Positions 1-9,478 are shown, counted from the stretch's first letter. The stretch: 64,000 bases of DNA from Caballeronia sp. SEWSISQ10-4 2 (GCF_030464885.1 NZ_JALPRJ010000017.1:1-64000); one strand, 5' to 3'. Notes: generated by a model from the letters alone, not told the origin. Made by a program: numbers and translations.

Positions 1-575
1 CTGTCTTTCTTTCTTCGCCAGCTTCACTGGCGTTGCGTGACGGCCTCGGCTCATCTCTCCATGATAAAAACAGATCGCTAAATATTCAACTTATTTACGG
101 GATGTTGTACTAGTGCCTCATCGGCGCACTCTACCGTTCGGGGACCGTGACTCTACGGTGCGTCCAACGCCCACGGACAGGTTGAACGCCTCAAGGTGAT
201 TGGATCGGGACGCTTGACGAACTTCTTTGGCCGACCCACTTGCGGCATTCGACGAAATTCTGGTGATCCGCGCACCGTTGTCCAGTCGAAAAGCCCCTGG
301 CAGCCTAGCAAGTTTCGTCTCCGCACACGCGTCTTTTGTAGCAAATGCGACGTCTATAAACCGCTCCGAAGCCGGCGTTTCGATCGAGTCCGATGCGACG
401 GCGTGCACGCGACCCAGCCCGAGAGTGGCCTCGCAGCACGTTTGCCATAGCGAGCTCACAAACTTAGAGGGCGAATTCCGCAGGGTGCGGAATATTCAGC
501 GTTCCGAACACGACACCATTGCGCCCGCTGGCCGAGACAACCTTTGTCGTTCCCGATAGGTGCCCCAGCGGTCTT
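1..575. other. Left-end region without an intact gene
   Basis: Overlapping short open frames occur on both strands but none has a convincing ribosome binding site or a recognisable family. Apart from the possible transposase scrap near 163-231, I see no RNA gene or repeat. The stretch lies downstream of the efflux operon, which reads leftward and stops at 576. Confidence 0.5.
163..231 (+). pseudogene. Possible ISL3-type transposase C-terminal remnant
   Basis: The frame read from here gives SNAHGQVERLKVI, which resembles the conserved C-terminal stretch of ISL3-family transposases (S-N-x-H-x-x-G-Q-x-x-R-L-K). The similarity stops after about 15 residues, and there is no intact transposase domain upstream inside the window. 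This is a short resemblance only. It could be chance, or the trimmed end of an element whose body lay to the left. Confidence 0.28.
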
Positions 576-2144
576 TCAGTGCGCACCTGCGGCCGCGTCA
601 CTCGAACCGCCAGCCTTGCCAGGCTTCGTGATCCAGATGAGCGGGATAATGATAATCATGATGATCGCTGCGCCATAGAACACGTCATTCAGCCCTAACA
701 TGGCGGCCTGAGTCTGCACCGTATGATCGAACAACGCATACGATGCTTGCTGGCCCAGACCAAGCGCAGAGCGGTAGGTGTTCATCTGCGCATTGAATAT
801 CGGGTTGGTCGGACTCGACTGCTGCGTCAGGATTTCATGGTGCATGATCGTCCGGTTGTTCCACACGACGCCCGCCAGCGACGTGCCGATGCCGCCGAAG
901 AACATACGTCCGAAGGTGGACAGGCCGGCAGCGGCTGGCACCTTTTCGGGCGGTTGCCCTGACAGGATGATCACGGTCAGCGGCGCAAAGAACAGCGCCA
1001 TCGGAATACCCTGCAGCAGGGTTGGCAGGATAATGTACCCTTCGCTGAGATCCGTGTAGAAATACGAGCGCATGTAGTAGACGGTCGCAAAGCCGATGAA
1101 CGCAAACGTGCCGATGATGCGCGCATCGGAACGCGGCAGGATCTTACCCATGATCGGTGCGCCGATCACCGCAAAAATGCCCAGCGGCGCCGTCGCGAGC
1201 CCGGCATCAACTGCCCGATAACCCAGGTACTCCTGCATCCACTGCGGAAGCAACACCAGCGTGCCGAAGAAGATTCCATACGCCACAGCAATCGAAACTG
1301 TGCCTCCAAGGAAGTTGCGTTGCTTGAAGAGGGTAAGGTCGACGATAGGGTTTTTCTCCGTTAGCTCCCAGACAATGAATAACGCAAGGCCCACTGCGGC
1401 AACGATAGTCAGAACGACGATCGTGCTCGACGAGAACCAGTCGAGATCCTTGCCCTTGTCCAGCATCACCTGAAGCGACGCGACCCAGACGATCAGCAGT
1501 AGCAGCCCGACAACGTCGATTGGCAGCTTTTTAGCCGGTGTATCGCGCTTGCGGTAGAGAAACCAGACCATCGCGGCAGCGAATAGCCCGACCGGGATGT
1601 TGATATAGAAGATCCATGACCAGCTGTAGCTGTCCGTGACCCACCCGCCGAGTGCCGGCCCCACAATCGGCCCGGTCACCACAATCATTGAGAATAGCGA
1701 GAGTGCCAGCGAGGATTTCGCCTTTGGCCACGAACTGAGCAGCAGTGCCTGGGACATCGGAATCAGCGGTCCGGCCACGGCGCCCTGCAGCACACGTGCA
1801 AGAAGCAGGATCGGCAACGTTGGCGCAATGCCGCACAACCACGACGCCAATACGAACAGCAGGATCGAACCGACGAACAGGCGAACCTGACCTAATCGCT
1901 GGGTCAACCAGCCGGTCAACGGTATCGCGATTGCATTCGCAGCAGCAAATACAGTGATAACCCACGTGCCTTCATCAACCGATACGCCCAGGTTTCCCGA
2001 GATGGTCGGAATGGCGACGTTGGCGATCGATGAGTCAAGCACGGTCATGAAGCCCGCGAGGCCCACGCATAGCGAGCCCAGGGCGAGTGTCGCCCCCGTA
2101 AGCGGGGGATGGTTAGGATGGTTGTTAGTCATGCTGAGTACCAT
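576..2144 (-). CDS. DHA2-family MFS multidrug efflux transporter (EmrB-like)
   Basis: This is the inner-membrane proton-driven pump of a tripartite drug-efflux system. The 522-residue product has the 14-helix DHA2 layout, with a first helix carrying LDSSIANVAIP. It also has the antiporter motif C of drug exporters (GPIVGPALGGW at about residues 160-170), then an INIPVG turn typical of EmrB/QacA proteins. It is the last gene of a leftward operon behind the adaptor and the outer-membrane factor, about 64 bases after the adaptor stop. No strong Shine-Dalgarno is visible before ATG 2144 or the alternative ATG at 2132, so the exact start is uncertain. The substrate is unknown; the MarR gene upstream suggests lipophilic or phenolic compounds. 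Confidence 0.93.
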   Translation of the reverse strand: MVLSMTNNHPNHPPLTGATLALGSLCVGLAGFMTVLDSSIANVAIPTISGNLGVSVDEGTWVITVFAAANAIAIPLTGWLTQRLGQVRLFVGSILLFVLASWLCGIAPTLPILLLARVLQGAVAGPLIPMSQALLLSSWPKAKSSLALSLFSMIVVTGPIVGPALGGWVTDSYSWSWIFYINIPVGLFAAAMVWFLYRKRDTPAKKLPIDVVGLLLLIVWVASLQVMLDKGKDLDWFSSSTIVVLTIVAAVGLALFIVWELTEKNPIVDLTLFKQRNFLGGTVSIAVAYGIFFGTLVLLPQWMQEYLGYRAVDAGLATAPLGIFAVIGAPIMGKILPRSDARIIGTFAFIGFATVYYMRSYFYTDLSEGYIILPTLLQGIPMALFFAPLTVIILSGQPPEKVPAAAGLSTFGRMFFGGIGTSLAGVVWNNRTIMHHEILTQQSSPTNPIFNAQMNTYRSALGLGQQASYALFDHTVQTQAAMLGLNDVFYGAAIIMIIIIPLIWITKPGKAGGSSDAAAGAH

Positions 2145-2208
2145 GATATTGTGTGTCAGGCTGAAGGGGCGTGGCGTCTTTCACATGCCCCTGATCAGTG
2201 GGGAACGA

Positions 2209-3369
2209 TTATTCGTTTTCGGCAATGATGCGTGCGATCGCAGCATCCGCGTCGTCGCCATACTTTGCGAATACGTCGGTCTTGTAGGTCGAGGTCGGCT
2301 CGGTACCGAGCTGGGTACCAGTGGGGTCCTTGACGTCGACATCCACATTCATTGAAAGACCCACGCGCAACGGATGCTTTTCCAGTTCTGCGGGCGGAAT
2401 CGCGATGCGCACCGGCAGCCGCTGCACCACCTTGATCCAGTTACCTGTCGCGTTCTGCGCCGGCAACAGCGCCAGTGCCGATCCGGTGCCCGGCGTAAAG
2501 CCCACCACCTTGCCGTGATAGATGACGGAGGAGCCGTAGACATCGGCCGCCAGCTCAACAGGTTGTCCAACCCGGATGTGCCGAAGCTGCCACTCCTTGA
2601 AGTTCGCATCGACCCAGACCTGTTCGAGTGGCACCACGGACATCAGCGGCGTCCCGGGGGATACGCGCTGCCCGACCTGAACGGTGCGCTGCGCGATATA
2701 TCCGGTCACAGGGGCTGGCAGCGTGGTGCGCGCATAAGCCAGGTATGCGTCGCGAACGTGGGCGGCGCTTGCCAGTACGTCCGGATGTTTCCCGACCGAC
2801 GTGTTGGCCGTCAGTGCGCGATTGGCACCAAGCTGCTGGCGGGCCGCGTCAAGCGCAGCCTGAGCCGATCTGACAGCGTCGCGTGCATGCGAGATTTCCT
2901 CATCCGACACTGCCCCCGTCATGCCGGTGGAAAGCCGGCGCCGCAGGTCGTCCTGTGCCTTCGAAAGATCCGACTGGTGTTGTGCGATATCTGCACGATA
3001 TTTGTCATCGTTGACATACAGACCATGTATCTGGCGCACGGTCTGCCCCAGATTGGCCTCCGCCTGTTGCAGTGCGATCGTTGCATCGGCCGGATCGATC
3101 TGGACGACCGGTTCGCCCTTCTTCACGACCTGCGTGTTGTCCGCATTGACTGCGATCACAGTGCCCGTGACCTGGGGCGTGATCTGGACGACGTTACCGT
3201 TGACGTATGCATCGTCGGTATCCACGTGGAAACGGGCGTCAAGGAAATAGTAAGCGCCATAGGCAGCGCCTGCGATTGCGAGGGCAGCGACAAGCAGCGC
3301 AAGCAGCGTCTTGCGTTTTCCGGGTTGCCTTGCCGGCTCGTTGACCGACGGTGACTGAGGGGTATTCAT
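2209..3369 (-). CDS. HlyD-family membrane fusion protein (EmrA-like adaptor)
   Basis: This periplasmic adaptor links the EmrB-like pump to the outer-membrane factor. The 386-residue protein has a short cytoplasmic N-terminus, one membrane anchor at about residues 18-40, and a lipoyl/barrel segment starting DAYVNGNVVQITPQVTGTV. A coiled-coil hairpin follows at about residues 90-190, then the returning beta domain with GYIAQRTVQVGQRVSPG. The start chosen is ATG 3369, which has GGAG seven bases upstream. A TTG four codons earlier is open but has no site of its own. It sits between the outer-membrane lipoprotein and the pump in one operon. Confidence 0.94.
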   Translation of the reverse strand: MNTPQSPSVNEPARQPGKRKTLLALLVAALAIAGAAYGAYYFLDARFHVDTDDAYVNGNVVQITPQVTGTVIAVNADNTQVVKKGEPVVQIDPADATIALQQAEANLGQTVRQIHGLYVNDDKYRADIAQHQSDLSKAQDDLRRRLSTGMTGAVSDEEISHARDAVRSAQAALDAARQQLGANRALTANTSVGKHPDVLASAAHVRDAYLAYARTTLPAPVTGYIAQRTVQVGQRVSPGTPLMSVVPLEQVWVDANFKEWQLRHIRVGQPVELAADVYGSSVIYHGKVVGFTPGTGSALALLPAQNATGNWIKVVQRLPVRIAIPPAELEKHPLRVGLSMNVDVDVKDPTGTQLGTEPTSTYKTDVFAKYGDDADAAIARIIAENE

Positions 3370-3434
3370 CGATAGCTCCAACTAGGTTTGAGGTACGCCG
3401 TCCTGCCGCTACGCCTGACGGCCGATCTGATCGT

Positions 3435-4946
3435 TTAGTGAGTGGCCGTGCCGTCGGCCGGCGCGGGAATCGGTGTCTCTGCTATAGCCGCAAGGTCAGC
3501 GCGCGAGGCATCGAATCCACCGCCTAGTGCCTTGATCAGTCCGATCTGCATGCTGCGGCGGTCCATCTCGAGGTTGACGACGGCCGTTTCGGCCGCGAGC
3601 CGGTTATCGTCCGCGTTCAGCACCTGCAGTTGCTGGTTCAAGCCCGCCTTGTATCGAACGATGGCAAGTTGATACGCCTTGGTCTGCGCATCCAGTGCCT
3701 GCTGCGCATCGACCAGTTGACGGTCGGCTGAGTGGATCTGCGTGACCTGCGTGGCAACATCGGATAACGCGTTGATCAACGTCTGGTTGTACGTTGCGAC
3801 GTCGTAGTCGAAGTCCGCATAGCGGCCCTTCAGTTGGGAGCGCAAAGCACCGGCATCGAAGATAGGAAGATGAATCGCGGGTCCCGCCTGAATCTGCCGG
3901 CTTCCGGCCGTAAGCAGGCGCCCCCAGCCAAACGCATCCAGTCCGGCCGCTGCGGAGAGATTGACGTCCGGATAAAACTCAGCCTTCGCTTCCTTCACAT
4001 CGTGGATTGCCGCATCCACCTGCCAGTAGGCCGCGACGATGTCCGGGCGACGCGAAAGCAGGTCGGCAGGCAGGTTGTCGGGAAGCGCGACGCTGGCACC
4101 ATCTCCAAGCGCCGGATTGGCGATCCTGAGGCCGCGGTCCGGCCCCTCGCCAAGCAGCGCGCCCAACTGGTAGCGTACGGTCGTGATCTGTCCATCGAGG
4201 TCGCTGACGCTGGAGCGGCTCGTTGCGGTTTCGCCATATGCGGTTTGCCGTTCCACGTTGGTGTCGAGTCCCGCACCAACGCGTCCATCCGTGATTCGCC
4301 CGATATCCTGGCGATTCTTCACTTCGCGAACCTCGATATCACGCAACGCATAGAGCTGCGCAAGATGGTTGTATGCGCTTGCCACCGAAGCGGAGAGAGA
4401 GATACGCACCTCCTCGGCTTCGGCGTCGGCTACCTTTTCCTGCGAGATGGCCTGACGAAGCTTCTCCCGATTCTTGCCCCACAGGTCGAGGTCAAACGAA
4501 GCACTGGCGAGCACGTTGTTCTCGCTCTGCCACGTGCCACCGTACGGCGGCGGAACGATGCCATTGCCCGTATAGAGCTGCCGCGTCCAGGCATAGCTGC
4601 CCGTTACATTCGGATAGAGGGTCGAGTTGGCGCTGCCGACATATGAAGTTGCTTTCTCGATGCGGGCGCGTGCCTGGTCGATCGTCGGATTACTCTTTAA
4701 CGCCTCGTCGATCAGTGTGGGCAGTTGAGGATCGCCGAACTGTTTAGCCCAATCCATTGCTGGCCACTGTCCGCCCTCGGCGGGCAAACTCTCCTTCGTC
4801 TCGAACTTTGCGGGAGGCTCGATCTGCTTGTCGCTTTTGATGCCGCCGTAGTTGACGCATCCGGCCAGGGCGAGCGCCGCCACCGCCGCGGCTATCGAGG
4901 CCACCCATGCGCTCGCTCGCAGCTGGGGTTGGTAGTGATTCATCAT
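3435..4946 (-). CDS. Outer-membrane efflux lipoprotein (NodT/OprM family)
   Basis: This is the TolC-like outer-membrane channel of the tripartite system. The 503-residue product begins with a basic N-terminus and a hydrophobic stretch ending in the lipobox LALAGC, so it should be lipid-anchored. Two repeated efflux-protein halves follow, with the characteristic LDLWG and RRPDI(V/A)AA motifs. ATG 4946 is preferred because AAAGG lies upstream; an in-frame GTG at 4991 is also open. It is the first gene of the leftward operon. Two near-identical palindromes sit in the 195-base leader between it and marR (see 5009-5020 and 5077-5088). Confidence 0.93.
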   Translation of the reverse strand: MMNHYQPQLRASAWVASIAAAVAALALAGCVNYGGIKSDKQIEPPAKFETKESLPAEGGQWPAMDWAKQFGDPQLPTLIDEALKSNPTIDQARARIEKATSYVGSANSTLYPNVTGSYAWTRQLYTGNGIVPPPYGGTWQSENNVLASASFDLDLWGKNREKLRQAISQEKVADAEAEEVRISLSASVASAYNHLAQLYALRDIEVREVKNRQDIGRITDGRVGAGLDTNVERQTAYGETATSRSSVSDLDGQITTVRYQLGALLGEGPDRGLRIANPALGDGASVALPDNLPADLLSRRPDIVAAYWQVDAAIHDVKEAKAEFYPDVNLSAAAGLDAFGWGRLLTAGSRQIQAGPAIHLPIFDAGALRSQLKGRYADFDYDVATYNQTLINALSDVATQVTQIHSADRQLVDAQQALDAQTKAYQLAIVRYKAGLNQQLQVLNADDNRLAAETAVVNLEMDRRSMQIGLIKALGGGFDASRADLAAIAETPIPAPADGTATH

Positions 4947-5008
4947 GGTTTCGATTTTCCTTTCACTCATCTGGGGAACATGTCTTCGCACGGTTCGCGT
5001 GTCTTATA

Positions 5009-5020
5009 GTGCATATGCAC
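5009..5020. promoter_or_regulatory. Palindromic operator candidate 1 for the MarR regulator
   Basis: GTGCATATGCAC is a perfect 12-base palindrome in the leader of the efflux operon. A one-mismatch copy lies 68 bases away. MarR proteins bind palindromes of this size in target promoters, so this is the obvious candidate operator. Confidence 0.6.
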
Positions 5021-5076
5021 ACAATAGCCTTCAGGTATCCATGCACGGGAGTGAATGGACTCGACATGATTAACAT

Positions 5077-5088
5077 GTGTATATGCAC
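5077..5088. promoter_or_regulatory. Palindromic operator candidate 2 for the MarR regulator
   Basis: GTGTATATGCAC differs from site 1 at one base. It lies between the marR stop and the efflux operon start. A looser copy, GTGCATGCGCAC, lies at 5571-5582 across the marR start codon, which would fit autoregulation. Confidence 0.55.
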
Positions 5089-5141
5089 TAATTTAAACGC
5101 AAGACTACGACTGCTGGATGGGCTGGTGGCCCGATCTTTCT

Positions 5142-5576
5142 TTAGGCTTTCGAAACGTCGCGCGTGACGCGGAAAAGCTCGCGTCGAAGGTAGGCCGCCT
5201 GCTGATGTCCAAACTTGCGCTCAAACTCGTCCTGGGCCGCACGCCAGCACACCACCGCCTCTTCAAGCTTCGCGTGGCCGCTACTGGTCAGAACCAGTTG
5301 GAGACGTCGCTTGCCCTGCCCGTCAGGCTCATCGGCGACAAAACCGCTGCGCAGCAACCGTCCGAGCACGCGCACGAGCGTGGTTCGGTCCATCACCATC
5401 GCCTGTGCCAACTCGACCATCGTCAAACTCGAATCACGTCCGAGCGTGCTTAGGATGCTGAACTGCGTCGGTGTGATGTTCGCGTCCGACAGATGCCGCT
5501 CGTAAAGCTGCGAAATGTGCCTGGCAGCCTGGCGAACGGCGAAACAGTCGTCGTTTTCGGGTGATTGAGTGTGCAT
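5142..5576 (-). CDS. MarR-family transcriptional regulator
   Basis: This is a likely repressor of the downstream efflux operon. The 144-residue protein (146 if GTG 5582 is used) has the MarR winged helix: NITPTQFSILSTLG, then recognition-helix region MVELAQAMVMDRTTLVRVLGRLLRSGFV, then a wing with DGQGKRRLQLVLT. MarR proteins are dimers that leave DNA when they bind phenolic or drug ligands. It lies immediately upstream of, and in the same direction as, the three efflux genes. A palindrome-like sequence overlaps its start codon. No good Shine-Dalgarno is seen, so the start is tentative. Confidence 0.92.
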   Translation of the reverse strand: MHTQSPENDDCFAVRQAARHISQLYERHLSDANITPTQFSILSTLGRDSSLTMVELAQAMVMDRTTLVRVLGRLLRSGFVADEPDGQGKRRLQLVLTSSGHAKLEEAVVCWRAAQDEFERKFGHQQAAYLRRELFRVTRDVSKA

Positions 5577-5715
5577 GCGCACAGATTAGTGGTGCTGCGG
5601 GAGCCGATCAATGCTCGCAGGCGCAACAATCTATAACGGCCACAGAAGACTTGGGCTCTCAGCTGGACTGATGAGGACAGGTTGAGGCAGACACCAACCG
5701 CGGTCTGATGAATCT

Positions 5716-6645
5716 TCAGGTCTCAGGCTCAGACGCCGCCGGCGCGCCGGACATTTCTTCAAAGAACGCGGCGGCATGCTCGATAAACGCTCTCACTTTG
5801 GCGGGCAGCAGCGTTCGCGTGTTGTACGCGAGCCGAATCTCGATCGCTCCGTCGACAATGTCGAACTCGCCGAGGATGGATATCAGTTGGCCGGAGGCCA
5901 GTTCCGTCTGCACCAGCGCAACTGGCACCACGCCGATCCCGAACCCCTGCAGCACCATTTCCCGGTTGAAGATCGGATTATTCGAAGCGATGTCGTACGT
6001 CATCGGGATGGTCACATCTTCCTGCCCCATGCGGAAAGTCAGGACAGGTTTGCGCAAGGCCGGCGACATCACGACGAAGGTTTGTTCGGCCAATTCGGAG
6101 GGATGCCCGGGCCGCGAATGCGTCTGCAGATACTGCGGTGCCGCGACAATGCAAAGGGGAATGCGCTCCAGCAGCCGTGTGACTGTCGTGTCGCTGCTCA
6201 GCATGAAGGGCAGCACGACCCCGAGGTCATAGCCGTCCGCCACCAGATCGACCGGGCGCTCGGTTAGCGTCACGTCGAGACTCACCTGGGGATGCTTATG
6301 CCTGAAGGTCGAGATCAGCGGCACGAGCCGGTTCACGGTCGCCGTCGTATGGGCGACGAGTCGAAGCACACCGCTCGCCTCGCGCGTCTGCTTTGACGCC
6401 TCTGCTTCCAGCGCCTCCAGATCGTCGAGAATCCGGGAGCAGCCTTCATAGAAGTGCTCCCCCGCTTCCGTCAGCGAAACCTGCCGCGTAGTGCGGTGAA
6501 ACAAGCGACTGCCGAGACGCTGCTCAAGTCCCGCAATGGCGCGGGAGACAACCGGCGCGGTAACACCCAGCATGTCCGCAGCGCGCGTAAAGCTTTTCGC
6601 CTCGACGACCGAGCGGAAAACTCGCAAACTCTCAAGATATTCCAT
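5716..6645 (-). CDS. LysR-family transcriptional regulator
   Basis: The 309-residue protein has an N-terminal winged HTH (RAADMLGVTAPVVSRAIAGL, then LFHRTTRQVSLTEAG) and a periplasmic-binding-protein-like effector domain. It matches the CrgA/AaeR-like group that often controls small oxidoreductases or efflux genes. ATG 6645 is chosen because GGAAGG lies six to eight bases upstream; the open frame extends 34 codons further without support. No divergent structural gene is present: the next gene to the right is an AraC regulator. Its target is therefore unknown. Confidence 0.92.
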   Translation of the reverse strand: MEYLESLRVFRSVVEAKSFTRAADMLGVTAPVVSRAIAGLEQRLGSRLFHRTTRQVSLTEAGEHFYEGCSRILDDLEALEAEASKQTREASGVLRLVAHTTATVNRLVPLISTFRHKHPQVSLDVTLTERPVDLVADGYDLGVVLPFMLSSDTTVTRLLERIPLCIVAAPQYLQTHSRPGHPSELAEQTFVVMSPALRKPVLTFRMGQEDVTIPMTYDIASNNPIFNREMVLQGFGIGVVPVALVQTELASGQLISILGEFDIVDGAIEIRLAYNTRTLLPAKVRAFIEHAAAFFEEMSGAPAASEPET

Positions 6646-6890
6646 ACGGCACCTTCCGTAAGTTCGATGGTGCAACGAATTGGACGAGCGCCCGAATAGG
6701 AACGGGTGGAATTTTAGAGCGCCGCGGGGCACCGCCGTTGCTCTCAATTATCGGACGCGAGCATCGATAGGGTACATCCTACTGCCCGGCTGCATATGAG
6801 CGCGCTAGCCTGGCCTTTATTCATATGGACCACATGCAGAATTTGATGCTGTAACAGCATGCGGCGCATGATGCGAAACGGAGACATGAG

Positions 6891-7865
6891 GTGCGAAATC
6901 AAGCAACCGAATGGTCGAGTAACGACGTGCCCATGGGTGACCTGACAGACGCCTGGCAATCGGTGTTGAGCAGCAGCTACCGCGAGTGGCAAATACCGCG
7001 TCGTCTTCCCGCCACGTTTTTTGCTCACGTCAAAACGCATGACTTCGCTGGCGCTGGCATTGTCGAGACGGTTTGCGACCCGTGCTCGGGGCAACGTATG
7101 CGTGCCCAGTTGCGCCACGATGACGAACCTTATATCGGCGTACAGCTGACTACGGAAGGTCGGGAACGCTTCAAGATTGGCGATTCCGGGATCGAGGTCG
7201 CGTCGGGCGACGTTGTGGTCTGGACGACGGATCAATCTGTTGAGTTCGAGGTGATGGAGCGCCTGCACAAGGTAACCCTGATGATTCCGTGGTCTGTCAT
7301 GCGGGAACGATTACCCGCGCGAAATCAGCCACTTGTTGGCGGGAAAATCGAAAGCCGCACGGGAGTGGGCTCCCTGCTGGCCGTTCATCTGCTCGCGCTG
7401 TCAAATGAAATCGCGACGCTCGATCCCGGCGTTCAAGGTTCGGTGAGCCGCGCCACCCTCGAGTTGCTTGGCATCGCCCTGTCAGGTCAGCAACCATCGG
7501 CGTCATTTGACGCGAGTGCCACGATGCTGCGGCGCGCCCAAGACTACATCTTGCAGCACCTGCACGAAGACGACCTTAGCCCTGCCCGCATCGCACAAGC
7601 GAATCGCATCTCACTGCGATATTTGCATATGCTATTCCAGCGAAACGACGCGACGGTTTCCGGCTGGATTCTGGACAGACGTCTGCATTCCTGCAAGCAG
7701 GCCCTTACGGATCCTGCGTACAGCCGACAGCAGATAGCGGAAATCGCGTTTCGATGGGGCTTCAACTCGACAAGCCATTTCTGCCGTGCTTTCAAGGAAA
7801 AGTACGGAGCTTCACCCGGCGAAATCCGCAGAGCCGTTTTACGTGACCCGTCAGGCCGAGAATGA
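6891..7865 (+). CDS. AraC-family transcriptional regulator
   Basis: The 324-residue protein has an N-terminal AraC-binding-like domain (about residues 20-200) and a C-terminal double HTH. The second HTH reads QQIAEIAFRWGFNSTSHFCRAFKEKYGASPGE, the diagnostic AraC signature. The start is GTG 6891, preceded by GGAG seven bases upstream; ATG 6933 is an alternative. Its stop overlaps by 15 bases the 3' end of the SnoaL-like gene on the opposite strand. It probably controls the leftward porin-to-SnoaL unit, whose last gene it faces, but nothing in the sequence proves this. Confidence 0.93.
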   Translation: MRNQATEWSSNDVPMGDLTDAWQSVLSSSYREWQIPRRLPATFFAHVKTHDFAGAGIVETVCDPCSGQRMRAQLRHDDEPYIGVQLTTEGRERFKIGDSGIEVASGDVVVWTTDQSVEFEVMERLHKVTLMIPWSVMRERLPARNQPLVGGKIESRTGVGSLLAVHLLALSNEIATLDPGVQGSVSRATLELLGIALSGQQPSASFDASATMLRRAQDYILQHLHEDDLSPARIAQANRISLRYLHMLFQRNDATVSGWILDRRLHSCKQALTDPAYSRQQIAEIAFRWGFNSTSHFCRAFKEKYGASPGEIRRAVLRDPSGRE

Positions 7866-8207
7866 GGTAAAGGTCTGCACCACGATTTTCTCCCCTCGAA
7901 TAAAAAACGTGTCGGTTGCAAGGGAGACCCACGGCTTGGCCTCCCAGGCCAGATAGGCGATCTCGCCGGCGATGCTCTGGCTCGTGATTTTGAACGCGGG
8001 CCAAAAAACGGGATCAGCACCGTCCAGGAAAGCCTTGAAGAATCCCCTTATCTCCTCCAGGCCGTGAAAGGACTTGTCCGGCGTGATGAGCGTCGAGCGT
8101 TCATCGTAGTCCTTGAGGATTTCATCTACGCCATGCGCGAATGCGCCGAGATGATGGTCAAGGACCTGCTTGGTCGCACCTTCCGCGTGGTCAGAAGAAT
8201 TTGACAT
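7851..8207 (-). CDS. SnoaL/NTF2-like small protein
   Basis: The 118-residue protein has the length and pattern of the SnoaL-like/NTF2 cone fold: a helical start, DYDERSTLITPDKSFHGLEEIRGFF, and a final strand TFFIRGEKIVVQTFTSF. Such proteins act as small cyclases, isomerases or binding partners in catabolic clusters. ATG 8207 is chosen because AAGGAG lies ten bases upstream. It is the last gene of the leftward porin/MFS/MaoC/cupin unit. The reaction cannot be deduced. Confidence 0.8.
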   Translation of the reverse strand: MSNSSDHAEGATKQVLDHHLGAFAHGVDEILKDYDERSTLITPDKSFHGLEEIRGFFKAFLDGADPVFWPAFKITSQSIAGEIAYLAWEAKPWVSLATDTFFIRGEKIVVQTFTSFSA

Positions 8208-8284
8208 GTTAAGTCTCCTTGAAGAGCAAATTCCGGAACTGGCGATGCTGCGCATCGCCAGCGCGGGCTGTACCTGTTGTGACG

Positions 8285-8725
8285 TTAGCCGGCGTAGGCG
8301 CGCTGCGCTTCGTCCCACGTGACGACCACAATGGGGCTGCCGTCTTCCTTGATGAAGGCCAGCGGACCGAGGAAGGTCATGTAGAACTCGCTATCTACGG
8401 GGAAATAGGTCTTGTCGTGTCGCGCGTTTGCTGACTCGTAGCCGTAGGCGGGGGCAACGACCGTATCGCCGCCTAGTTCGCGGCCACCACGAACGTCCAT
8501 GCGTCCTTTGGTCAGCAGGTATTCACCCGGTCCGACGTGAAGATGCGCATTGAAGGACGAGCCCGCAGGGCAATCGAAAATCGCCGTCCACGCGCCCATT
8601 TCAGGGGACGCGTGCAGCATCTTCCATCGAACGCCTCCTTGCGAGAGAGCGTCCGGGAATGTCTTCCACGCAATGTCATTGATCTGAACTGCTTCTTCGC
8701 GGACTTTCGGCTTGATTTCCATCAT
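8285..8725 (-). CDS. Cupin-domain protein (dihydroxyacetophenone dioxygenase-like)
   Basis: The 146-residue protein is a single cupin. The metal-binding motif is visible as GSSFNAHLHVGPGEYLLTKG: the histidines of AHLH plus the later glutamate. A second motif strand is near residues 100-110. Length and motif spacing recall 2,4'-dihydroxyacetophenone dioxygenase and acetylacetone-cleaving dioxygenases, which cut C-C bonds in ketones with one non-haem iron. AGGAG precedes two consecutive ATGs (8725 and 8722). It lies in the leftward operon between the MaoC-like and SnoaL-like genes, so a role in ketone or aromatic side-chain catabolism is an inference. Confidence 0.78.
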   Translation of the reverse strand: MMEIKPKVREEAVQINDIAWKTFPDALSQGGVRWKMLHASPEMGAWTAIFDCPAGSSFNAHLHVGPGEYLLTKGRMDVRGGRELGGDTVVAPAYGYESANARHDKTYFPVDSEFYMTFLGPLAFIKEDGSPIVVVTWDEAQRAYAG

Positions 8726-9010
8726 CGTCTCCTGGTTTGAGCCGAATCAATGGTGGATTCGGCTCAGTGTTAGGTGAATAAACGATAGCTCAGCAAAGGA
8801 CACAAGCATTGCACCGTAGCGCAAGCCGGGTTGTCTGTCAGTGCAGTACGAGCGCCGGCCGACCTCCTTCACTGCGCCGCACCAAATGAAGTCTGATGAA
8901 ACTACGTCTGCAACATTAATCTCACGAGCACAAAGCAACCTGAATTCTATTGGTCGAGGCAAAGCCAGCCTTAACGTCAACATGCTCGAAGAACGACCTC
9001 ACCGCGCTGG

Positions 9011-9478
9011 TTAAGGGCGACCCGCGAGTAGTCGCTTCGCGGTGTAAAACACGACGAGCTCACCTCGCTGATTGCGTACATCGACTTGGCTCGTGACAAC
9101 GGCGCGGTTGCCTTTCGACGTCGGCTTGACTTCCTGCACCTCAATGATCGCATCGATTTTGTCGCCGACTTCCACGGGGAGGTGAGTCTTGAGCCCCATC
9201 TCGAGAAGCGCGAGGCCAGTACCCTGGATCATTGTCTGAAAAAGCATGCCCTCGATCAAACCGATCGTCAATGCGGCAGGAACCGGACGTCCGCGCATGG
9301 CGCCATGTTCGTAGTCCGCATCGATGAAGATGGCTTCAAGCATCCCCGTGACGTTGATGAAACCTATCAGGTCGCTCTCGGTGACGGTGCGTCGGTGCGT
9401 TCGAAAGCGTTGTCCGGGACTGATGTCTTGCCAATAAAAGCCTTGCCCCAGCAAAATTACATTTTGTGTATGTTGCAT
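9011..9478 (-). CDS. MaoC-like hydratase/dehydratase-fold protein
   Basis: The 155-residue hotdog-fold protein starts with WQDISPGQRFRTHRRTVTESDLIGFINVTGM, the typical N-terminus of MaoC-type acyl-CoA hydratases. It ends with a strand set matching VGDKIDAIIEVQEVKPTSKGNRAVVTSQVDVRNQRGELV. MaoC proteins hydrate or dehydrate enoyl-CoA thioesters. It lies between the MFS transporter and the cupin gene and probably belongs to the same transcript. The catalytic Asp-His pair of R-hydratases is not obvious, so it may be a thioesterase-like or non-catalytic relative. Confidence 0.8.
   Translation of the reverse strand: MQHTQNVILLGQGFYWQDISPGQRFRTHRRTVTESDLIGFINVTGMLEAIFIDADYEHGAMRGRPVPAALTIGLIEGMLFQTMIQGTGLALLEMGLKTHLPVEVGDKIDAIIEVQEVKPTSKGNRAVVTSQVDVRNQRGELVVFYTAKRLLAGRP

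Noticed and set aside
8747..8983. 78-residue leftward frame between the cupin and MaoC-like genes
   Set aside because: No start signal and no protein-like pattern.
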